This document shows, one piece after another, positions 31,397 to 40,851 of a stretch of 64,000 nt of DNA. The first letter of the stretch is position 1, and each line of letters opens with the position of its first letter. Made by a program: the position numbers and the translations under genes. The notes below the pieces were generated by a model. It did no database searches and was not told the DNA's origin. It was given only the letters and a program-made list of their open reading frames with translations. This stretch comes from Sphingomonas sp. Y38-1Y (GTDB taxonomy: Bacteria > Pseudomonadota > Alphaproteobacteria > Sphingomonadales > Sphingomonadaceae), in contig NZ_CP135916.1 of the NCBI RefSeq assembly GCF_032391395.1, positions 2,170,001 to 2,234,000 of the forward strand, in the 5' to 3' direction.

Positions 31397-31950
31397 GTGC
31401 GGTCGTCATCGGCGCGTCGGCGGGTGCGGTGGAGGCATTGTCGCGCATCCTGCCGCGGCTGCCCGTGGACTATCCGCTCCCGCTCCTCATCGTCGTCCAC
31501 ATCCCCGAGACGCCCTCGACGCTCGCCGCGCTGTTCGCGGACAAGTGCCGGATCGCGGTGCGGGAGCCCGAGGACAAGGAGCCGATCGCACCCGGCACGG
31601 CCTATTTCGCGCCGCCCGGCTATCACATGCTGGTCGAGGCGGGCGGCACGATCGCGCTCTCGGTCGAGCCGCCGGTGCTCTACTCGCGCCCCTCGATCGA
31701 CGTGCTGTTCGAAAGCGCGGCGGATATCTTTGCGGCGTCACTGACCGGCGTGGTGCTGACCGGCGCCAATGACGACGGCGCCCGCGGCGCGGCGGCGATC
31801 GTGGCGGCCGGCGGCACCGTCCTGGTCGAGGACCCCGCCACCGCCTATGCATCGGCGATGCCCGCCGCGGCGCTGGCGCGATGTCGCGATTCCCAACCTA
31901 TGTCACTCGACGCGGTCGCCGATTTCCTGCTTAGCCTTGTAGCATCATGA
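31393..31950 (+). CDS. Stand-alone CheB-type methylesterase domain
   Basis: The 185 residues are only the catalytic domain of CheB, without the usual N-terminal receiver. The triad is visible: Ser9 in IGASAGAVEAL, His36 in IVVHIPE and the Asp in LTGANDDGARG. It would remove methyl esters or deamidate glutamines on the target of the adjacent CheR. Without a receiver its activity may be constitutive or controlled by partner binding. It overlaps both neighbours by four bases. Confidence 0.92.
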   Translation: MSAVVIGASAGAVEALSRILPRLPVDYPLPLLIVVHIPETPSTLAALFADKCRIAVREPEDKEPIAPGTAYFAPPGYHMLVEAGGTIALSVEPPVLYSRPSIDVLFESAADIFAASLTGVVLTGANDDGARGAAAIVAAGGTVLVEDPATAYASAMPAAALARCRDSQPMSLDAVADFLLSLVAS

Positions 31951-33590
31951 CCCACGCCGCCGACATCACCCATTTCCTGATCGTCGACGACCTCGAGGAA
32001 AACCTGATCGCGCTGGAAGCGCTGCTCAGGCGCGAGGGGCTGGGGTTCCTGCGCGCACGATCGGGCGAGGAGGCGCTGGAGCTGCTGCTGACGCACGAGG
32101 TCGCGCTGGCGCTCCTCGACGTACAGATGCCGGGCATGGACGGCTTCGAGCTCGCCGAGTTCATGCGCGGCAGCGAGCGGACGCGGCACGTGCCCATTAT
32201 CTTCGTGACCGCGGGCAGCGCCGACACGCACCGGCGCTTCCGCGGCTATGAAGCGGGTGCCGTCGACTTCATTCAAAAGCCGATCGAGCCCGACATCCTG
32301 CGCGGCAAGGCCAGCGTCTTCTTCGACCTCCACCAGCGCCGCCGCGCGCTCGCCGACGCCGCCGACCAGCTTGAGGGTCAGGTGCGCGACCGCACTGCCG
32401 AGCTGGAGAACGCGCTCGACCGGCTCCAGGCCGAGATCGCCGAGCGCGAGCGCGCCGAGGCGTCGCTGCGCCAGAGCCAGAAGATGGAGGCGGTCGGCCA
32501 GCTGACCGGCGGCATCGCCCACGACTTCAACAACATGCTGACCGGCATCATCGGCTCGCTCGACCTGATGCGGCGGCGAATGGCGATGGGCCAGTTCGAG
32601 GATCTCGACCGCTACATCGACGCGGCGACCACCTCTGCACAGCGGGCCGCGGCGCTGACGCACCGCCTGCTCGCTTTCTCGCGCCGTCAGTCGCTCGATC
32701 CGGCGCCGCTCGACCTCAACGCCCTGATCGGATCGATGACCCAGCTCGTCGAGCGCGCACTGCCCGAGCAGATCGAGTTCGAGCTGGCGCTCGCCGCCGA
32801 GCTCCCCAACGCACTCGCCGACGCCAACCAGCTCGAGAACGCGATCCTCAATCTCGCGCTCAATGCCCGCGACGCGATGGCCGACGGCGGCAAGCTGGTG
32901 ATCGAGACGGGCGTGTCGACGATCCGCGATCTGGGCGACGGTCCCTTCGTGATGGTGGCGGTCTCCGACACCGGCACCGGCATCCCCGCCGACGTGATCG
33001 AGAAGGTCTTCGACCCGTTCTTCACCACCAAGCCGATCGGCCAAGGAACAGGCCTCGGCCTGTCGATGGTCTATGGCTTTGCCCAGCAGAGCGGCGGTGC
33101 GGTGCGGATCGACAGCGAGCCGGGACGCGGCACCTCGGTCAAGCTCTACCTCCCGACGACCCAGGCGCCGACGATCGCCGCCGTGCCCACGCCCGTCCTC
33201 GCGCGCGGCGGATCGGGCGAGCGCGTGCTGATCGTCGAGGACGACCAATCCGTCCGGATGCTGGTGCGCGAGGTGCTGGAGGAGTTGCGCTACGAGGCGG
33301 TCGAGATCGGCACGCCGACCGACGCGGTGCCGCTGCTCGCGTCCGACCAGCGCATCGACCTGATGATCTCCGACATCGGCATGCCGGGCATGAACGGCCG
33401 CGACCTGGCGACGCTGGCGCGGACGCATCGGCCCGAGCTGCCGATCCTGTTCATCACCGGCTATGCCGAACAGGCGACGCTGCGCGGCGATTTCCTGGGC
33501 ACGGGCATGTCGATGGTGACGAAGCCTTTCTCGCTCGAGACGCTCGCTACGCGGATCGGCGAGCTGATCGTGAGCCGTCAGCCCGCCTGA
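31947..33590 (+). CDS. Soluble hybrid kinase: REC-HisKA-HATPase-REC
   Basis: The 547-residue cytoplasmic protein starts with a receiver (residues about 9-125, phospho-Asp in [11 protein letters not shown]), has a short coiled coil, HisKA with His192 in [11 protein letters not shown], an ATPase domain ([24 protein letters not shown]) and a C-terminal receiver (about 428-540, Asp in [12 protein letters not shown]). It probably receives phosphate from the upstream kinase. No DNA-binding output domain is present anywhere in the operon. It converges on the GMC gene with a seven-base gap. Confidence 0.92.
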   Translation: MTHAADITHFLIVDDLEENLIALEALLRREGLGFLRARSGEEALELLLTHEVALALLDVQMPGMDGFELAEFMRGSERTRHVPIIFVTAGSADTHRRFRGYEAGAVDFIQKPIEPDILRGKASVFFDLHQRRRALADAADQLEGQVRDRTAELENALDRLQAEIAERERAEASLRQSQKMEAVGQLTGGIAHDFNNMLTGIIGSLDLMRRRMAMGQFEDLDRYIDAATTSAQRAAALTHRLLAFSRRQSLDPAPLDLNALIGSMTQLVERALPEQIEFELALAAELPNALADANQLENAILNLALNARDAMADGGKLVIETGVSTIRDLGDGPFVMVAVSDTGTGIPADVIEKVFDPFFTTKPIGQGTGLGLSMVYGFAQQSGGAVRIDSEPGRGTSVKLYLPTTQAPTIAAVPTPVLARGGSGERVLIVEDDQSVRMLVREVLEELRYEAVEIGTPTDAVPLLASDQRIDLMISDIGMPGMNGRDLATLARTHRPELPILFITGYAEQATLRGDFLGTGMSMVTKPFSLETLATRIGELIVSRQPA

Positions 33591-33597
33591 ACGCCGG

Positions 33598-35274
33598 TCA
33601 GATCACGCCCGCCTTCATCTGCTTGACCGCATGGTCCGCAGCGCGGGCGGTCATCGCCATGAAGGTCAGCGACGGATTCACGCACGACACCGACGCCATC
33701 ATCGCCCCGTCGGTGACATAAAGGTTCGGCGCGTCATGCGCCTGGTTCCAGCCGTTGAGTACCGACGTCCGCGGGTCGCGACCCATGCGCGCGCCGCCCA
33801 TCTCGTGGATCGCCTCGCCCGGAATGTGCGTGCCGCGGTTGCTGGTGACGTTGGTCAGGCCCGCCTGGCGGAGCATCAGCTCGCCCTGCGCCTGCGCGTC
33901 GTCCATCATCTTGATCTCGTTGTCGCGGAACGTGACGTCGAAGCGGAGCAGCGGCATGCCGCGGCTGTCGGTCTTGTCGAAGTTCAGCATCACGCGATTG
34001 TCTTCGTAGGGCAGGCACTCGCCGAACGCGCTCATGTTGAAGCGCCATGGGCCATAGTTGCGCATGCCGTGCTTCATCGACACGCCGAAGCCCTCTGGCA
34101 CCGGCTGGCGGCGGCTGGCGCCGCCCTGATAGCCATAGCCGCGCTTGAACGGCAGTTCCTCGTCCTTGAGATTGCGGAAGCGCGGGACATAGACGCCGCC
34201 GGGGCGACGGCCATATTCGACGAACTCGGTCATGCCCGGCACGTCGCCGCCCAGATTGACCTTGAAGATATGGTCCATCACCGCGCTGCCGAGCGCGCCG
34301 TTCGAATGGAAGTGGCTGCGCTGGCTGCCCTCCGCCCGCGAGTTGAGGAGGACGTGGAGCGACCCCATCGCAGAGGCGCACAGGAACACCATTCGCGCCT
34401 GCACGACCTCGGCCTGGCCAGTATTGGCGTTGACCAGGCGAACGCCGGTGACGCGCTTCTTGGCCGGATCATATTCGACGTTGGTCGCCCAGGTGTCGGG
34501 CCGGAGCGTCAGCCGCCCCGTCGCGCGCGCCGCCGGGAGCGTCACCGCCTGCGTCGAGAAGTACGCGCCGAAGCTGCAACCGCGGTCGCACTGCGCGCGC
34601 TTCTGGCACCGCGAGCGGTTCTGATCGGGCTTGTCCTCGGTGATGTTGGACAGGCGCGCGTTGATGAGCTTGCGGCCCGGGAATTCGGACTCGAGCCGCC
34701 CCTTCAGCCACTTCTCCGCGACGTTCATCGGGAACGGCGGCATGAACTCGCTGTCGGGCAGATAGTCGAGATTCTCGCGCCCGCCGGACACGCCGATATA
34801 CTTCTCGACATAGCTGTACCACGGCGCGACGTCGTCATACCGGATCGGCCAGTCGGTACCGATGCCCTCGCGCTTGTTCGCCTCGAAGTCGGTCGGCGCC
34901 CAGCGGAAGCTCCAGCGGCCCCAGGTCAGCGACTTGCCACCCACCACGCCGCCGCGCACCCAGTGGAACGGATTGGGCGCGTCGAAGTCGTACGGGTTCA
35001 GCCGATCGTTGGTGAAGAACGGCTGATTGGCCGGCTGAACCCAGAAGTTCAGGCCCTTATAGTCGCTCTTGGTGAACGCCGCCGGCATGCGGTTGCGCGC
35101 CGGGATCTCGAACGCGGACTTACCGTCATAGGGATAGTCCTCCCCATGCTCGACCATCCGGCCGCGATCGACCATCAGGACGCGCAGCCCCTTTTCGGTG
35201 AGTTCCTTGGCGGCCCAGCCGCCGCTCACGCCCGAGCCGATGACGATTGCGTCGAAGCGATCCGTTGCTGCCAT
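33598..35274 (-). CDS. GMC-family FAD-dependent oxidoreductase (sugar dehydrogenase type)
   Basis: A 558-residue flavoprotein with the FAD-binding IGSGVSGGWAA at the start, the GVVGGKSLTWGRW segment and the C-terminal GMC signature with the catalytic His in HEMGGARMG and the Asn in CVNPSLTF. A three-Cys cluster, C-x5-C-x3-C at SRCQKRAQCDRGC, resembles the iron-sulfur site region of bacterial FAD glucose dehydrogenases. Together with the neighbouring small subunit it probably oxidises a sugar or sugar acid in the periplasm. The substrate is not readable; the cytochrome c subunit is not encoded here. Confidence 0.9.
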   Translation of the reverse strand: MAATDRFDAIVIGSGVSGGWAAKELTEKGLRVLMVDRGRMVEHGEDYPYDGKSAFEIPARNRMPAAFTKSDYKGLNFWVQPANQPFFTNDRLNPYDFDAPNPFHWVRGGVVGGKSLTWGRWSFRWAPTDFEANKREGIGTDWPIRYDDVAPWYSYVEKYIGVSGGRENLDYLPDSEFMPPFPMNVAEKWLKGRLESEFPGRKLINARLSNITEDKPDQNRSRCQKRAQCDRGCSFGAYFSTQAVTLPAARATGRLTLRPDTWATNVEYDPAKKRVTGVRLVNANTGQAEVVQARMVFLCASAMGSLHVLLNSRAEGSQRSHFHSNGALGSAVMDHIFKVNLGGDVPGMTEFVEYGRRPGGVYVPRFRNLKDEELPFKRGYGYQGGASRRQPVPEGFGVSMKHGMRNYGPWRFNMSAFGECLPYEDNRVMLNFDKTDSRGMPLLRFDVTFRDNEIKMMDDAQAQGELMLRQAGLTNVTSNRGTHIPGEAIHEMGGARMGRDPRTSVLNGWNQAHDAPNLYVTDGAMMASVSCVNPSLTFMAMTARAADHAVKQMKAGVI

Positions 35275-35323
35275 GATGTCTGCCTGTCGAATTCTGAAAT
35301 GGGGTCGAGCGAGCGGAGGGCGC

Positions 35324-35905
35324 TCAGGCCGAGAAGATGCGCGTCACCTTCGACGCCGGATAGGCGCCGTCATAGTCGCCGGGCACCGGCAGATAGGTCC
35401 GCTCCTGCGTGATCCCGATCTCCGACGTGAAATAGCCGGTGACGACGAGCTGGCGGAACGCCTCGAAGAACTTGGCGCCGTTCGGGATCTGGTCGTTCAT
35501 CGCCAGCGTCAGCAGCGCGTCCTGCTGAGCGCCCGATACCTTGAGCGCAGGCTTCTTGTAGTCGGCCATGCTGCGTGCATCGATTGCGCCCAGTCCGCCG
35601 ACGATCAGGTCGCGATCGTCGCTGATCGCCCAGTCGCCCATCATGTGCTCGATATACTCCGGCACTCCGGCGGCGATCGCGCCCGGCGTGTCGGTGGTCG
35701 GCATCACCCGCTCGCTGAGTGCGGTGACGAGCGCGCGCTGCGCGGGCGTGAACACGACCGCGGGCTTGCCCGTGTTGATCTTGGGGATCGGCTCATAGCC
35801 GGCCGCGCGCGCGAGCGGCGCGAACAGGCCGGCGCCGAACACGCCGGCGATCCCTGCCAGTGCGGTGCGGCGATCGATCGAGAACCCATTGGCCGGTTCG
35901 ATCAT
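35324..35905 (-). CDS. Gluconate 2-dehydrogenase subunit 3-family protein
   Basis: The 193-residue protein has a twin-arginine-like leader (SIDRRTALAGIAG, then a hydrophobic stretch ending at LARAAG) and the family's helical body with MPTTDTPGAIAAGVP. Such small subunits escort the GMC flavoprotein across the membrane by the Tat route and stay in the complex. The gene directly precedes the GMC gene with 49 bases between. The ATG at 35905 puts the twin Arg near residue 12. Confidence 0.9.
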   Translation of the reverse strand: MIEPANGFSIDRRTALAGIAGVFGAGLFAPLARAAGYEPIPKINTGKPAVVFTPAQRALVTALSERVMPTTDTPGAIAAGVPEYIEHMMGDWAISDDRDLIVGGLGAIDARSMADYKKPALKVSGAQQDALLTLAMNDQIPNGAKFFEAFRQLVVTGYFTSEIGITQERTYLPVPGDYDGAYPASKVTRIFSA

Positions 35906-36016
35906 CGTCACGCCCTCGCCTTTCGGCGATCCGCCAACCACTTAACCATCACCCTCTCCCGTCGATCGTTGATGGATCGTATAGGATCGATACAATCCTG
36001 TCGACAGGCTTCTACG

Positions 36017-37207
36017 TCAGGCGGCCTCTCGCGTCGACGATCCTTCGTCGACATCGGGCTCGTCCTCGGTATCGACGCCGCGCTCCAGCCGCGCCTCATC
36101 CTCGATCGCCTCGGCCTCGGTGATCCCGAAGCGGGCGGCAACGTCGGGTGCGTAGCGCAGCAGGTCGGGGCGCAGCCGCATCAGGCTCAGATCCTTGGAC
36201 TTGCCCTCCAGCATCACGTCGAACACCAGCCCCTCGGCCATCCGCATGAAGGTCGCGAACTCGAAGGGGTTGGTGAAGTCGGCATGACCCGTCCAGATCG
36301 GCGGGCGCAGCACGGTGCGGACCCGCGCCGTCGGCTTGACCGGCGCCTTCAGCATCGCGCCCTTCTGCGCCCTCCCCGCCTTGGCGGCGGCGCGCTGCTT
36401 GGGCGTGATCTTCTGCTTGATCTCGCGGAGTTCGGTGCGGGGACTGGAGAAATGGATCTTCGGCCGCACGCCCGCGGGCCAGGTGGCGAGAAAGCGCTCC
36501 AGCGTCTCGCGCATGTCGAGCCGTTCGGGGTTGAGGCACCAGAAATGCTGATAGTCGAAGATCAGCCGCACCTCCGTCCGCTCGTGGATCCAGAGCGCAT
36601 CGGCGGCGGAGAAGCGGATGTCGTCATTCTCGAGCACCAGCCGGCGGCGGACATGCTCCGGGCATTGCTCCCACCCCTCGATCCAGCGTGCGCGGCTCGC
36701 CTCGTGGTCGCCGTAAACGCCGCCGACATGCGTCACCATCACCGCCTCGTCATCAAGGCCCATCCGGTCGAGCATCTCGGCCTGGCTCGACAGGTCCCAG
36801 ATGCTCTTGCGCGTCAGCTCCGGGTCCGGCGCGTTGAGAAGGACATATTGGGAGGGGTGGAACGACAGCCGGATGTCGTACTCGCGCGCCTTGGCACCGA
36901 ACGCGCGCAGCTCCGCATCGCTCTCGGCGACCATACCGTGGAACTGCGGCAGGTCCGGATGCGTGGCATAGGGCGCGATGTCCGACGACAGCCGGTACAT
37001 GTCGAGCCGCTCGGCCTTCAGATAGTCGAGCACCGCGTCGAGCAGCTCCAGCGAGCATTTGAGATGCGGGTTCTTCTGCCAGCGACGCGTGTCCTGCGTC
37101 TTCATGCCGGGCTTTCCCATCACCTTGACCGGAAAGCCGAGACGCAGCGGGCGGGAAGGATCGGTCAAGCGTGCACCTGTCGTAACATGAGACAGGGTCA
37201 ACGACAT
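36017..37207 (-). CDS. uvsE: UV damage endonuclease UvsE/UvdE
   Basis: TIM-barrel endonuclease that nicks 5' to UV photoproducts, independent of UvrABC. The 396 residues include LGFPVKV, YRLSSDIAPYATHPDLP, RLSFHPSQYVLLN, THVGGVYGDHE and LVLENDD, which provide the His, Glu and Asp metal ligands of the family. The C-terminal third (after about 285) is a basic linker plus an uncharacterised extension longer than in the Thermus enzyme. The gene stands alone, divergent from the cupin gene; I see no SOS box upstream. Confidence 0.93.
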   Translation of the reverse strand: MSLTLSHVTTGARLTDPSRPLRLGFPVKVMGKPGMKTQDTRRWQKNPHLKCSLELLDAVLDYLKAERLDMYRLSSDIAPYATHPDLPQFHGMVAESDAELRAFGAKAREYDIRLSFHPSQYVLLNAPDPELTRKSIWDLSSQAEMLDRMGLDDEAVMVTHVGGVYGDHEASRARWIEGWEQCPEHVRRRLVLENDDIRFSAADALWIHERTEVRLIFDYQHFWCLNPERLDMRETLERFLATWPAGVRPKIHFSSPRTELREIKQKITPKQRAAAKAGRAQKGAMLKAPVKPTARVRTVLRPPIWTGHADFTNPFEFATFMRMAEGLVFDVMLEGKSKDLSLMRLRPDLLRYAPDVAARFGITEAEAIEDEARLERGVDTEDEPDVDEGSSTREAA

Positions 37208-37319
37208 CGCCCAGCCTAAGCTCCTTTCGCACCTTCAAATTTTCCTCGGCATATTTCCGCGGCGCATCCGTTTGCCCGGCACCGCGTTCCTGTCGCTGAC
37301 CCCATCAAAGGAGCCCGGC

Positions 37320-37736
37320 ATGGCGATCTTCAACAAGGACATGGTCGAACTCGCGACCAAGAACGAGCTTTGGCAGAAGGAGGTCTATCGCGACAACAAG
37401 GTGCAGGTCGTGCTGATGAGCATCCCGGCCGGCGAGGAGATCGGGCTGGAGACCCACCCCGCCGACCAGACGACCTTCATCGTCGCGGGCGAGGCGCAGG
37501 TGACCGTCGACGGCAGCCGGACCAAGGCGGGCGTCAACCACATGGTCGTCATCCCCAAGGGCGCCGAGCACAACATCGCCAACAAGGGATCGGGCGCGCT
37601 CAAGCTGTTCTCGGTCTACGCGCCCCCTGCCGAGCCCGAGGGCGCCGCCTTCAAGACCAAGGAAGAGGCGGAGGAAGCCGAGAAGGGCCTGCTCGCCAAG
37701 GCGGCCGAGAAGGTCAAGGAAGCGGTTGGCCGCTGA
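37320..37736 (+). CDS. Small cupin-domain protein
   Basis: The 138 residues carry one cupin barrel: GLETHPADQTTFIVAGEAQVTV is motif 1 with the metal-type His, Gln and Glu positions, and GAEHNIANKG is motif 2. A Lys/Glu/Ala-rich helical tail follows. Substrate and role are unknown. AAAGGAG lies eight bases upstream of the ATG at 37320. Confidence 0.88.
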   Translation: MAIFNKDMVELATKNELWQKEVYRDNKVQVVLMSIPAGEEIGLETHPADQTTFIVAGEAQVTVDGSRTKAGVNHMVVIPKGAEHNIANKGSGALKLFSVYAPPAEPEGAAFKTKEEAEEAEKGLLAKAAEKVKEAVGR

Positions 37737-37747
37737 GGCGCGCGGGC

Positions 37748-38080
37748 GTGACGGGCACGAAGCGCGGCGACGTTCCCGTCACGCCGGACGGCCGGTACAT
37801 CGTCGTGCGCGGCCGGCTGTGGCGCCGGTCCAACCCAGCGTTGGCCGAGGACGTTCGGCAAGCGCTCGTCGCCGATCTGATGAGCGCGCGCCGGGCGGTC
37901 GGCACGGCCCGGCGCGCGGGCGACAAGGATGCGCTCGCCGACGCGGGCAGGCGCGTGGATGACGCAAAGACGGCGCTGGGCGAGCGCGGGCCCGTCTGGT
38001 GGGACGATGGCGCTCCCGACCTCAACCGCCACATGGCTCGCACCACGCCCTATAGAGATTGGTTCGAGGGGCTCGCATAA
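37748..38080 (+). CDS. Conserved hypothetical protein
   Basis: I recognise no domain. The 110 residues begin (GTG) with VTGTKRGDVPVTPDGRYIVV, continue with a strongly helical Ala/Arg/Asp-rich middle and end with PVWWDDGAPDLNRHMA and TPYRDWF. The conserved-looking Trp, Arg and Pro residues at both ends suggest a folded protein, and the pattern resembles uncharacterised alphaproteobacterial proteins. It follows the cupin gene by 11 bases, so the two may be co-transcribed. Confidence 0.7.
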   Translation: MTGTKRGDVPVTPDGRYIVVRGRLWRRSNPALAEDVRQALVADLMSARRAVGTARRAGDKDALADAGRRVDDAKTALGERGPVWWDDGAPDLNRHMARTTPYRDWFEGLA

Positions 38081-38155
38081 CGTTCATAACCTGTATCACA
38101 GGCGCAAACGCCGCCGGGTGCTAGGCTGGGTCCGACGCCACCAACGGGAGTAAAG

Positions 38156-38770
38156 ATGGTCAAGCGCAGGTTGCCGCGACATGTGGGCTTCATCCCCGAC
38201 GGCAATCGCCGATGGGCGACCGATCGCGGCCTCGCCAAGCAGGACGGGTACGCGCACGGCATCGAACCCGGTCTGCGCCTCTCGGACCAGTGCATGAGCC
38301 TCGGCATCGAGGAAGTGACGATCTATTGCTTCACCAAGGACAATCTGAAGCGGCCCTCGGCGCAGCAGGCGCGCTTTACCGAGGCGTCGGTCGCCTTCGC
38401 CCATGCGATCGCCGATCGCGGGGCGGCGGTGCTCGTCGTCGGTGACGAGCGTTCGGCCAAGTTCCCGCGCGAGCTGCTCGACTATCGCGAGCGCCGCGGC
38501 GACGGGATGAAGGTCAACCTCCTCATGAACTATGGCTGGGAGTGGGACCTCGACGGGCTGCGCGGCGACGGGTTGCGATCGAAGGACGTCTCGCGCCTCG
38601 ACCTGATCGTCCGCTGGGGCGGCGGGCGTCGGCTGAGCGGCTTCCTACCGGTGCAGTCGGTCTATGCCGACTTCTACATCCGCGAAGAGCTGTGGCCCGA
38701 TTTCGAACCCGATCAGTTCGACGCCGCGCTCACCTGGTTCGCACAGCAGGACCAGACGCTCGGCGGCTAG
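38156..38770 (+). CDS. Divergent second cis-prenyl diphosphate synthase
   Basis: The 204-residue protein is a shorter paralogue of UppS. The catalytic Asp motif is present as FIPDGNRRWAT (Arg replaces the usual second Gly), and CFTKDNLKRP corresponds to SSENWRRP. The C-terminal RWGGGRRLSGFLPVQS replaces RTSGEQRLSNFLLWQ, losing the metal-associated Glu. It may make a shorter or different prenyl chain, or act as a partner subunit. GGGAG lies upstream of the ATG. It converges on the amidotransferase gene with overlapping ends. Confidence 0.85.
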   Translation: MVKRRLPRHVGFIPDGNRRWATDRGLAKQDGYAHGIEPGLRLSDQCMSLGIEEVTIYCFTKDNLKRPSAQQARFTEASVAFAHAIADRGAAVLVVGDERSAKFPRELLDYRERRGDGMKVNLLMNYGWEWDLDGLRGDGLRSKDVSRLDLIVRWGGGRRLSGFLPVQSVYADFYIREELWPDFEPDQFDAALTWFAQQDQTLGG

Positions 38771-39639
38771 CCGCGCCCGCGCCGCGATCGGGTCGGCAGC
38801 ACCAGATGCTCGACGAAGTTGCCGATCTCCCGGCACCGATTGCCACGGTCGGTGACCTGATCGTCCAAGCCGAGCCGCCAGGCGAGATCGCGGCGGCCGG
38901 GCTCGTCATGCAGCGCCTCGACCAACAAAGCATGCGCCTCCACATCGTCGTCGCTTTGCGCAAGCGAATGCTCGATCAGGTCGTCGGCCTGACGCCGAAG
39001 CGCCGCCGCCACCTCGAACAGGCTGAGTTCGGGATGATACTGAACGCCCCAGAAGATGCCCGGGCCGCTGCGGATCTCCGCTGCCTGCACCGTTGTCACG
39101 CCATTGGAGGCGAGCAGCACCGCTTCCTCGGGCAGCGACGCGACCTCATCGGTGTGGATCGCCGGCGCATCGAACGCCGCCGGCCGCCCGGCGAGCAGCG
39201 GATGCCCACGCCCCGCATCGGTCGGCGCGATGCGACGGGAAAAGCCTGCCTCGCGCCGGCCACCCATCGATCGCACCGTCCCGCCCGCGGCGACCGTCGC
39301 CACCTGAAGCCCGGCGCAGGAGCCGAACGACGGCGTGCCCGACGCAAACACCGAGCGCATGAACGTGATGATCCGGCGACACTCGGGCGTGTCGTCGTAC
39401 AAGTGAAGCGGCGATCCGGTGAGGAACACCGCGTCATAGGCATCGAGGCCGTCGGGCGGCACCGCATCCTGCCCGTGGTCCGCCGGCGTCACCCGCGTCG
39501 TTCGTGCGCCAGGTGCGATCCGCTCCAGCAACGCCTCGTACGTCTCGCCCGAACTTCGCCCGACGCTTCGCCGCCTTCTGTCGCGCGCTTCGGGCGGCTC
39601 GCTTTCGGCGATCAGGAAATTCAACACATCTTGAAGCAC
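38767..39639 (-). CDS. Class-I glutamine amidotransferase-like protein
   Basis: The 290-residue protein has the triad of GMP-synthase-type amidotransferases: nucleophile Cys in GSCAGLQVAT and the His-Glu pair in GVQYHPELS. A C-terminal helical extension of about 70 residues follows. The GTG at 39639 gives a start (VLQDVLNFLIAESEPP) typical of this group; the frame is open much further upstream but is antisense to the reductase gene. The nitrogen acceptor is unknown. Confidence 0.85.
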   Translation of the reverse strand: MLQDVLNFLIAESEPPEARDRRRRSVGRSSGETYEALLERIAPGARTTRVTPADHGQDAVPPDGLDAYDAVFLTGSPLHLYDDTPECRRIITFMRSVFASGTPSFGSCAGLQVATVAAGGTVRSMGGRREAGFSRRIAPTDAGRGHPLLAGRPAAFDAPAIHTDEVASLPEEAVLLASNGVTTVQAAEIRSGPGIFWGVQYHPELSLFEVAAALRRQADDLIEHSLAQSDDDVEAHALLVEALHDEPGRRDLAWRLGLDDQVTDRGNRCREIGNFVEHLVLPTRSRRGRG

Positions 39640-39759
39640 ATACGCCCCTTTGTCCGCGAGGCTTCCTAACGGATGATAGGCGGATCGGCTCCGCCCCGCG
39701 TCTTGTTCTGATCGCCCGGCCCCCGATATGCGCCGGCCAGACATGAAGGAGCATCCCGC

Positions 39760-40767
39760 ATGAAGGCGATGGTGACCGGTTCGCCCGCGACACTCGAAAC
39801 ACTGGCCTTTGCCGACCGGCCCGACCCGGGACAGCCCGGCGCCGGCGAGATCCGCGTGCGCCTTCACGGCAGTTCGCTCAACTATCACGACCTGGGCGTC
39901 GTCACGGGTCGGATGCAGGGCAAACCGAACGGCATCGCGCTCGCTGACGGCGGCGGCATCGTTGAGGCGGTGGGCGACGGTGTCGCCGAATTCGCGGTCG
40001 GCGACGCGGTCGTCTCGTGCTTCTTCCCGGACTGGCACGACGGCGCGCCGACGATCGGCGACTTCAGCCGCACGCCCGGTGACGGGATCGACGGCTATGC
40101 CACCGAAGCCGTCGTCGTTCCGACGACCGCCTTCACCCACGCCCCGCGCGGCTATGACGCGGTCGAGGCGGCGACGATCACTACTGCCGGCCTTACCGCC
40201 TGGCGCGCGCTGGTCGGCGATGGCGGACTGAAGGCAGGCGACGTCGTGCTGCTGCTCGGCACCGGCGGCGTGTCGATCTGGGGGCTCCAGATCGCCAGGG
40301 CGATGGGCGCGACCGTTGTCATCACCTCCTCCTCGGGCGAGAAGCTCGAGCGTGCGCGCGACCTGGGCGCCGACCACGTCGTCAATTATCGTGAAGTCGA
40401 GGCTTGGGGCCGCGCCGTCCGCGACTGGACCGGCGGGCGCGGCGTGGACCATGTGCTTGAGCTTGGCGGCGCCGGCACGCTGGCGAACTCGATCGAGGCG
40501 GTGCGCGTCGGCGGGCACATCGCGCTGATCGGCACTGTCACCGGCACCGCGGGCGACGTGCCCACCGCCGCGCTGATGGCAAAGCAGGCTCGGCTCCAGG
40601 GATTGATCGTCGGATCGCGCCGCCAGCAGCAGGACTTTGTTCGCGCGATCGACGCGACCGGGATCAAGCCGATCGTCGACCGCCGCTTCCCGCTCGATGC
40701 GCTGCCCGAGGCGTTTCGACACCAGCAATCCTCCGCGCATTTCGGCAAGATCGGGATCGAGTGGTGA
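39760..40767 (+). CDS. MDR-family zinc-independent NAD(P)H reductase/dehydrogenase
   Basis: A 335-residue medium-chain dehydrogenase/reductase. The N-terminal barrel has SLNYHDLGVV in place of the zinc-site Cys, which points to the quinone-reductase-like branch. The Rossmann domain has LLLGTGGVSIWGLQIA and later VLELGGAGTL. The substrate cannot be predicted. AAGGAG lies upstream of the ATG. The promoter region is shared with the divergent amidotransferase gene. Confidence 0.9.
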   Translation: MKAMVTGSPATLETLAFADRPDPGQPGAGEIRVRLHGSSLNYHDLGVVTGRMQGKPNGIALADGGGIVEAVGDGVAEFAVGDAVVSCFFPDWHDGAPTIGDFSRTPGDGIDGYATEAVVVPTTAFTHAPRGYDAVEAATITTAGLTAWRALVGDGGLKAGDVVLLLGTGGVSIWGLQIARAMGATVVITSSSGEKLERARDLGADHVVNYREVEAWGRAVRDWTGGRGVDHVLELGGAGTLANSIEAVRVGGHIALIGTVTGTAGDVPTAALMAKQARLQGLIVGSRRQQQDFVRAIDATGIKPIVDRRFPLDALPEAFRHQQSSAHFGKIGIEW

Positions 40768-40851
40768 GGTGAGCGACGCTCGATCGATCGCGTCAAACAT
40801 ACGTCAGTTTGGGGGATGCCAAGGCGGGCGCGGCGCTGCTAGGCGTCGGCC

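Noticed and set aside
38767..40800. A 677-codon frame as one long amidotransferase
   Set aside because: Only the part up to 39639 has amidotransferase motifs; the rest is antisense to the MDR reductase gene.
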